This document shows positions 62,701 to 64,000 of a stretch of 64,000 nucleotides of DNA, one piece after another (positions within the stretch are counted from its first letter, which is position 1; every line of letters starts with the position of its first letter). Where the stretch lies: positions 1 to 64,000 of the forward strand of contig JBMYRH010000029.1 in assembly GCA_049602155.1 (NCBI GenBank), in the 5' to 3' direction. This DNA comes from JBMYRH01 sp049602155. GTDB taxonomy: Bacteria; Myxococcota_A; UBA9042; PHBI01; JBMYRH01. Below the pieces are notes generated by a model. The model saw nothing but the letters and a program-made list of their open reading frames with translations. It had not been told where the DNA came from and ran no database searches. Both the position numbers and the translations under genes were made by a program.

Positions 62701-64000
62701 TTGCCGTAGAACTTACCGGCCGGCGCCTCGGCCTGGTCCCAGCGGGCCTCGACCTCGGCCTGGGTGCAGACGTGGCTGCCCGCGCCGCAGGTGTTGGCAT
62801 CGTTTTGGCCATAGACGAGGCGGTTGCTGTCTGACTGGCAGTAGGCCATGTCCGAGCGCTTCCAGACCTCGGGGCCGCCCTCAACTGAGCCGTCAGCGCA
62901 GGTGGCGATACCGTGGGTTCCGCGGTTGGATGGGATGGCCTCACTCACAGTCGAGGCGGAGTAGCTGCTGCCGCCCGGGGCGCCGCCGATGATCTCCGAG
63001 AAGTGGATCTCGATGCCGCCCGTGCCCGACTTCACTGCGACGGAGTGGTCGGCGTGGTCAAAGTCATGACCGTAGACCGCCGAGAGCGCGACCATCGGGT
63101 GGCCGGTTTCGCTGTAGAGCGTCTCGGGGTAGGGCTCGTCGGGGTTCAGGCGGACCGAGCTGTCATGCAAGATCGCGGAGGCCTGCGCGGTGAACCGGGT
63201 GTGGCCGACGATGTCCAGGCGGCTCGCCACATCGAGCCGCGTGGTCTCGGGCGCGAAGTTGATGTCGCCGGTGAAGTCAGTGCGGCCTGCGACCACCGAC
63301 CAGTCGACCTCTCCTGTGGATGAGTCATAGGCGTAGCCGCCGTAGATGGACATGCTCAGGCCCAGGGTGGGCACCGCCATCTCACCTTGCGCGACGAAGA
63401 TAGGCTCATTGGCGAAGCCCGCGCGGATGACCGCCTCGGTGATGGTCGCGACCGGCAGGTCCGGGGTGCCGGGGTAGCCGTCATTGGCGAGGAAGTTCGC
63501 GGCGGCCTCGGGGTTCGGGTTCAGGTAGATGGCGTGGGGGTAGTCGTCGACAGCGGTCGCGTCGACGTCGTTACAGTCCTCGTCGATGCCGTTATCGGGG
63601 ATGTCGGTCGCGCCCGGGTGGATCCAGGGCTTGGCGTCGTCGCAGTCGCCGTCGGCCTCGCTGCGCCCGTCGAGGTCGTCATCGACGTCAAAGGCGTCGA
63701 CGACGCCGTCGCAGTCGTTGTCGAGCCCGTCATGCATATTCTCTATCGCGCCAGGGTGGACCCAGTCGCTGAAGTCGTTGCAGTCGTCTCCGCCGCAGCC
63801 CGCGTAGCCGTCGCCGTCGATGTCCGCGATGTCGGTGTCGCCGCTGCAGTCGTTATCGACCCCATCGCCACAGATCTCAGGCGCCCCTGGGTGGACCAGT
63901 GGGTTTTGGTCGTCGCAGTCACCGGCACACGGCGCGTAGCCGTCGCCATCCTCGTCGATGTCTCCGGTTTCATCGGTGCACAAGCAGGCGTCGATGCCGC
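59727..64000 (-). CDS. Giant MopE / C-type lectin surface protein, 5' end outside window
   Basis: The frame is open to base 64000 without a start, so about 1423 residues are visible. Bases 64000-63560 code tandem MopE-type metal-binding repeats (DIDEDGDGYAPCAGDCDD, GDGVDNDCSGDTDIADIDGD, DGLDNDCDG), rich in Asp and paired Cys. Three C-type lectin-like domains follow: about 62620-62150 (GWRCYKRF ... SGEPNDPNGYCC ... YICERG), 61670-61300 (GHTYRICDTY ... SSEPNSDGANNEDCSYV ... YICEKD), and 61230-60490, which is split by an insert. The C-terminal 250 residues resemble right-handed beta-helix repeats (GEVALKA-type strands, AIDAGIPLDTIG, NPRIQGATIDRGAHEYQ). A probable secreted adhesin. Confidence 0.8.
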   Translation of the reverse strand, partial: GIDACLCTDETGDIDEDGDGYAPCAGDCDDQNPLVHPGAPEICGDGVDNDCSGDTDIADIDGDGYAGCGGDDCNDFSDWVHPGAIENMHDGLDNDCDGVVDAFDVDDDLDGRSEADGDCDDAKPWIHPGATDIPDNGIDEDCNDVDATAVDDYPHAIYLNPNPEAAANFLANDGYPGTPDLPVATITEAVIRAGFANEPIFVAQGEMAVPTLGLSMSIYGGYAYDSSTGEVDWSVVAGRTDFTGDINFAPETTRLDVASRLDIVGHTRFTAQASAILHDSSVRLNPDEPYPETLYSETGHPMVALSAVYGHDFDHADHSVAVKSGTGGIEIHFSEIIGGAPGGSSYSASTVSEAIPSNRGTHGIATCADGSVEGGPEVWKRSDMAYCQSDSNRLVYGQNDANTCGAGSHVCTQAEVEARWDQAEAPAGKFYGKVEGSDLVTGWYGDLDPFALGTQTCDGQLIHEDNEGWRCYKRFDSNASSWGDARNKCEAWGGHLLTLRSGAEWQAVHDNVLGTHGSHYYIGAIYEGSTSCCCNNGCNKGNTGLYNWKYQGGGTLPSVYQNWRSGEPNDPNGYCCGNDDHHAVFMHHKNTDSSYSGRFYNGDDDDDRGYICERGVEIPSLPVDEQSLLVFPAVVQGLNTPGGSGHCGPQFGSHQDSNNSCGMMCCTNGPGTTSASANPEQMSEITNSLIVGGKGSAGSGTTPGGNVTLVLGGARIVGSLLTGGAPGTSSGGLAGTWEGVQRTDSVLSSRIVQKGAAIGQETPQTMPSINLARQTPENKCEERLFEGHTYRICDTYTTMWDTAKSACRDWGGYLTTITTPAENDFLSAFLSGNAWIGYNDLQAENSFAWDGAATTTYYENWDSSEPNSDGANNEDCSYVNSSGVWFDTYCDTELRYICEKDHVVPSASVRDCSITTHEGSEYALCTASHGQGGDQGTAVGRSDWHSAQQRCDDWGGDLAVLETTAETDYLDGLLTEHTWVSGTQGESCSAVGNGLWPSWATAEDAISALGVANGDSFTIEVPVTAGGEDGPVTITIGSNPVATDHTIMINWSQAGGDGSDDIAKLIRMAVNGEDPEGAPKATNPGVIFSADAIVYATEGTRGASGVKGLIASQGSHSKRITLTSDNPGAGGNDTTLANISGDLVLETTLSGGATASATCTDNKPYVCERAIGMSPSEVEVMATAVMLEAGQTMDLTRIELGTSASTWGFTGVLADSVTDASVTASSIHIASDKRALGAWVSDGTFSGNEVALKAADDSTAFVHHDASMPSYNNTLVVDSEGTALQLSGDSGGAVNTLMSVASNGTCMMDHAHDSSKSVLSANRYEGCGGFVYADAGYFYAIPAFIGFKGAYPECDATFTDGDGILFSSPLLWLYDLQVNSPAIDAGIPLDTIGITESKDYDLMRNPRIQGATIDRGAHEYQAP

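Noticed and set aside
1..64000. Genomic island or prophage
   Set aside because: No integrase, transposase, terminal repeats or tRNA junctions are seen, and composition looks even by eye.

Overview
The window is high-GC bacterial DNA, densely packed with genes on both strands. I see no rRNA, tRNA, CRISPR array, transposase or prophage. Predicted lipoproteins with long acidic Ser/Thr/Asp/Glu stems, MopE-type Asp-rich metal-binding repeats, collagen-like and C-type lectin surface proteins, Kazal-like domains, sulfatase-modifying-factor (SUMF1) domain proteins and a complete Na+-NQR operon together suggest a marine or saline member of the Myxococcota/Bradymonadota (old Deltaproteobacteria) group. 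This placement is an inference from gene content.

Layout. 1-1.7 kb: the 3' part of a collagen-like surface protein, then a truncated head of what looks like the same family. 1.9-8.8 kb: dihaem oxidoreductase, ornithine-cyclodeaminase homologue, small lipoprotein, EF-hand protein, VF530-type DNA-binding protein with a repeat tail, quinone oxidoreductase, C39-like peptidase. 8.9-14.8 kb: phosphodiesterase/LamG lipoprotein, AlkB-like dioxygenase, hydrolase, a frameshifted membrane gene, LLM flavin oxidoreductase, yebC. 14.9-25.6 kb: a 38-residue membrane protein, MATE transporter, NHL propeller lipoprotein, an unrecognised two-helix membrane protein, metallophosphoesterase, PAP2 phosphatase, polysaccharide deacetylase, BLUF photoreceptor, GST-like protein. 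25.6-30.2 kb: a long GAPDH and a signalling pair, namely a response regulator with a degenerate HD-GYP domain followed by a three-domain [2Fe-2S] ferredoxin / adenylate cyclase / class I-like haem peroxidase fusion. 31.3-38.7 kb: nqrABCDEF-apbE-nqrM on the minus strand, preceded by a potentially structured leader. 39-45.4 kb: MATE transporter and two SUMF1-domain proteins around an SDR. 45.4-53 kb: two PQQ-type propellers, a large acidic coiled-coil protein, an HD hydrolase and a Kazal lipoprotein. 53.1-57 kb: glutamate dehydrogenase and a Rieske / cytochrome b-dihaem c fusion pair. 57-64 kb: a secreted protein with four CX16C repeats, a Cys-rich lipoprotein, YccF, and a giant lectin/MopE surface protein running off the right edge.

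How it fits together. The energy genes describe sodium-pumping NADH oxidation (Nqr, with its flavin transferase and its maturation factor in one operon) and a bc-type quinol oxidase whose cytochrome c is fused to cytochrome b. Much of the rest is cell-envelope and surface material. The clearest candidate for something new is the ferredoxin-cyclase-peroxidase fusion: all metal-binding and nucleotide-binding residues of the cyclase are present, as are the haem ligand and distal Arg/His of the peroxidase. It therefore reads as a possible redox- or peroxide-responsive cAMP synthase.
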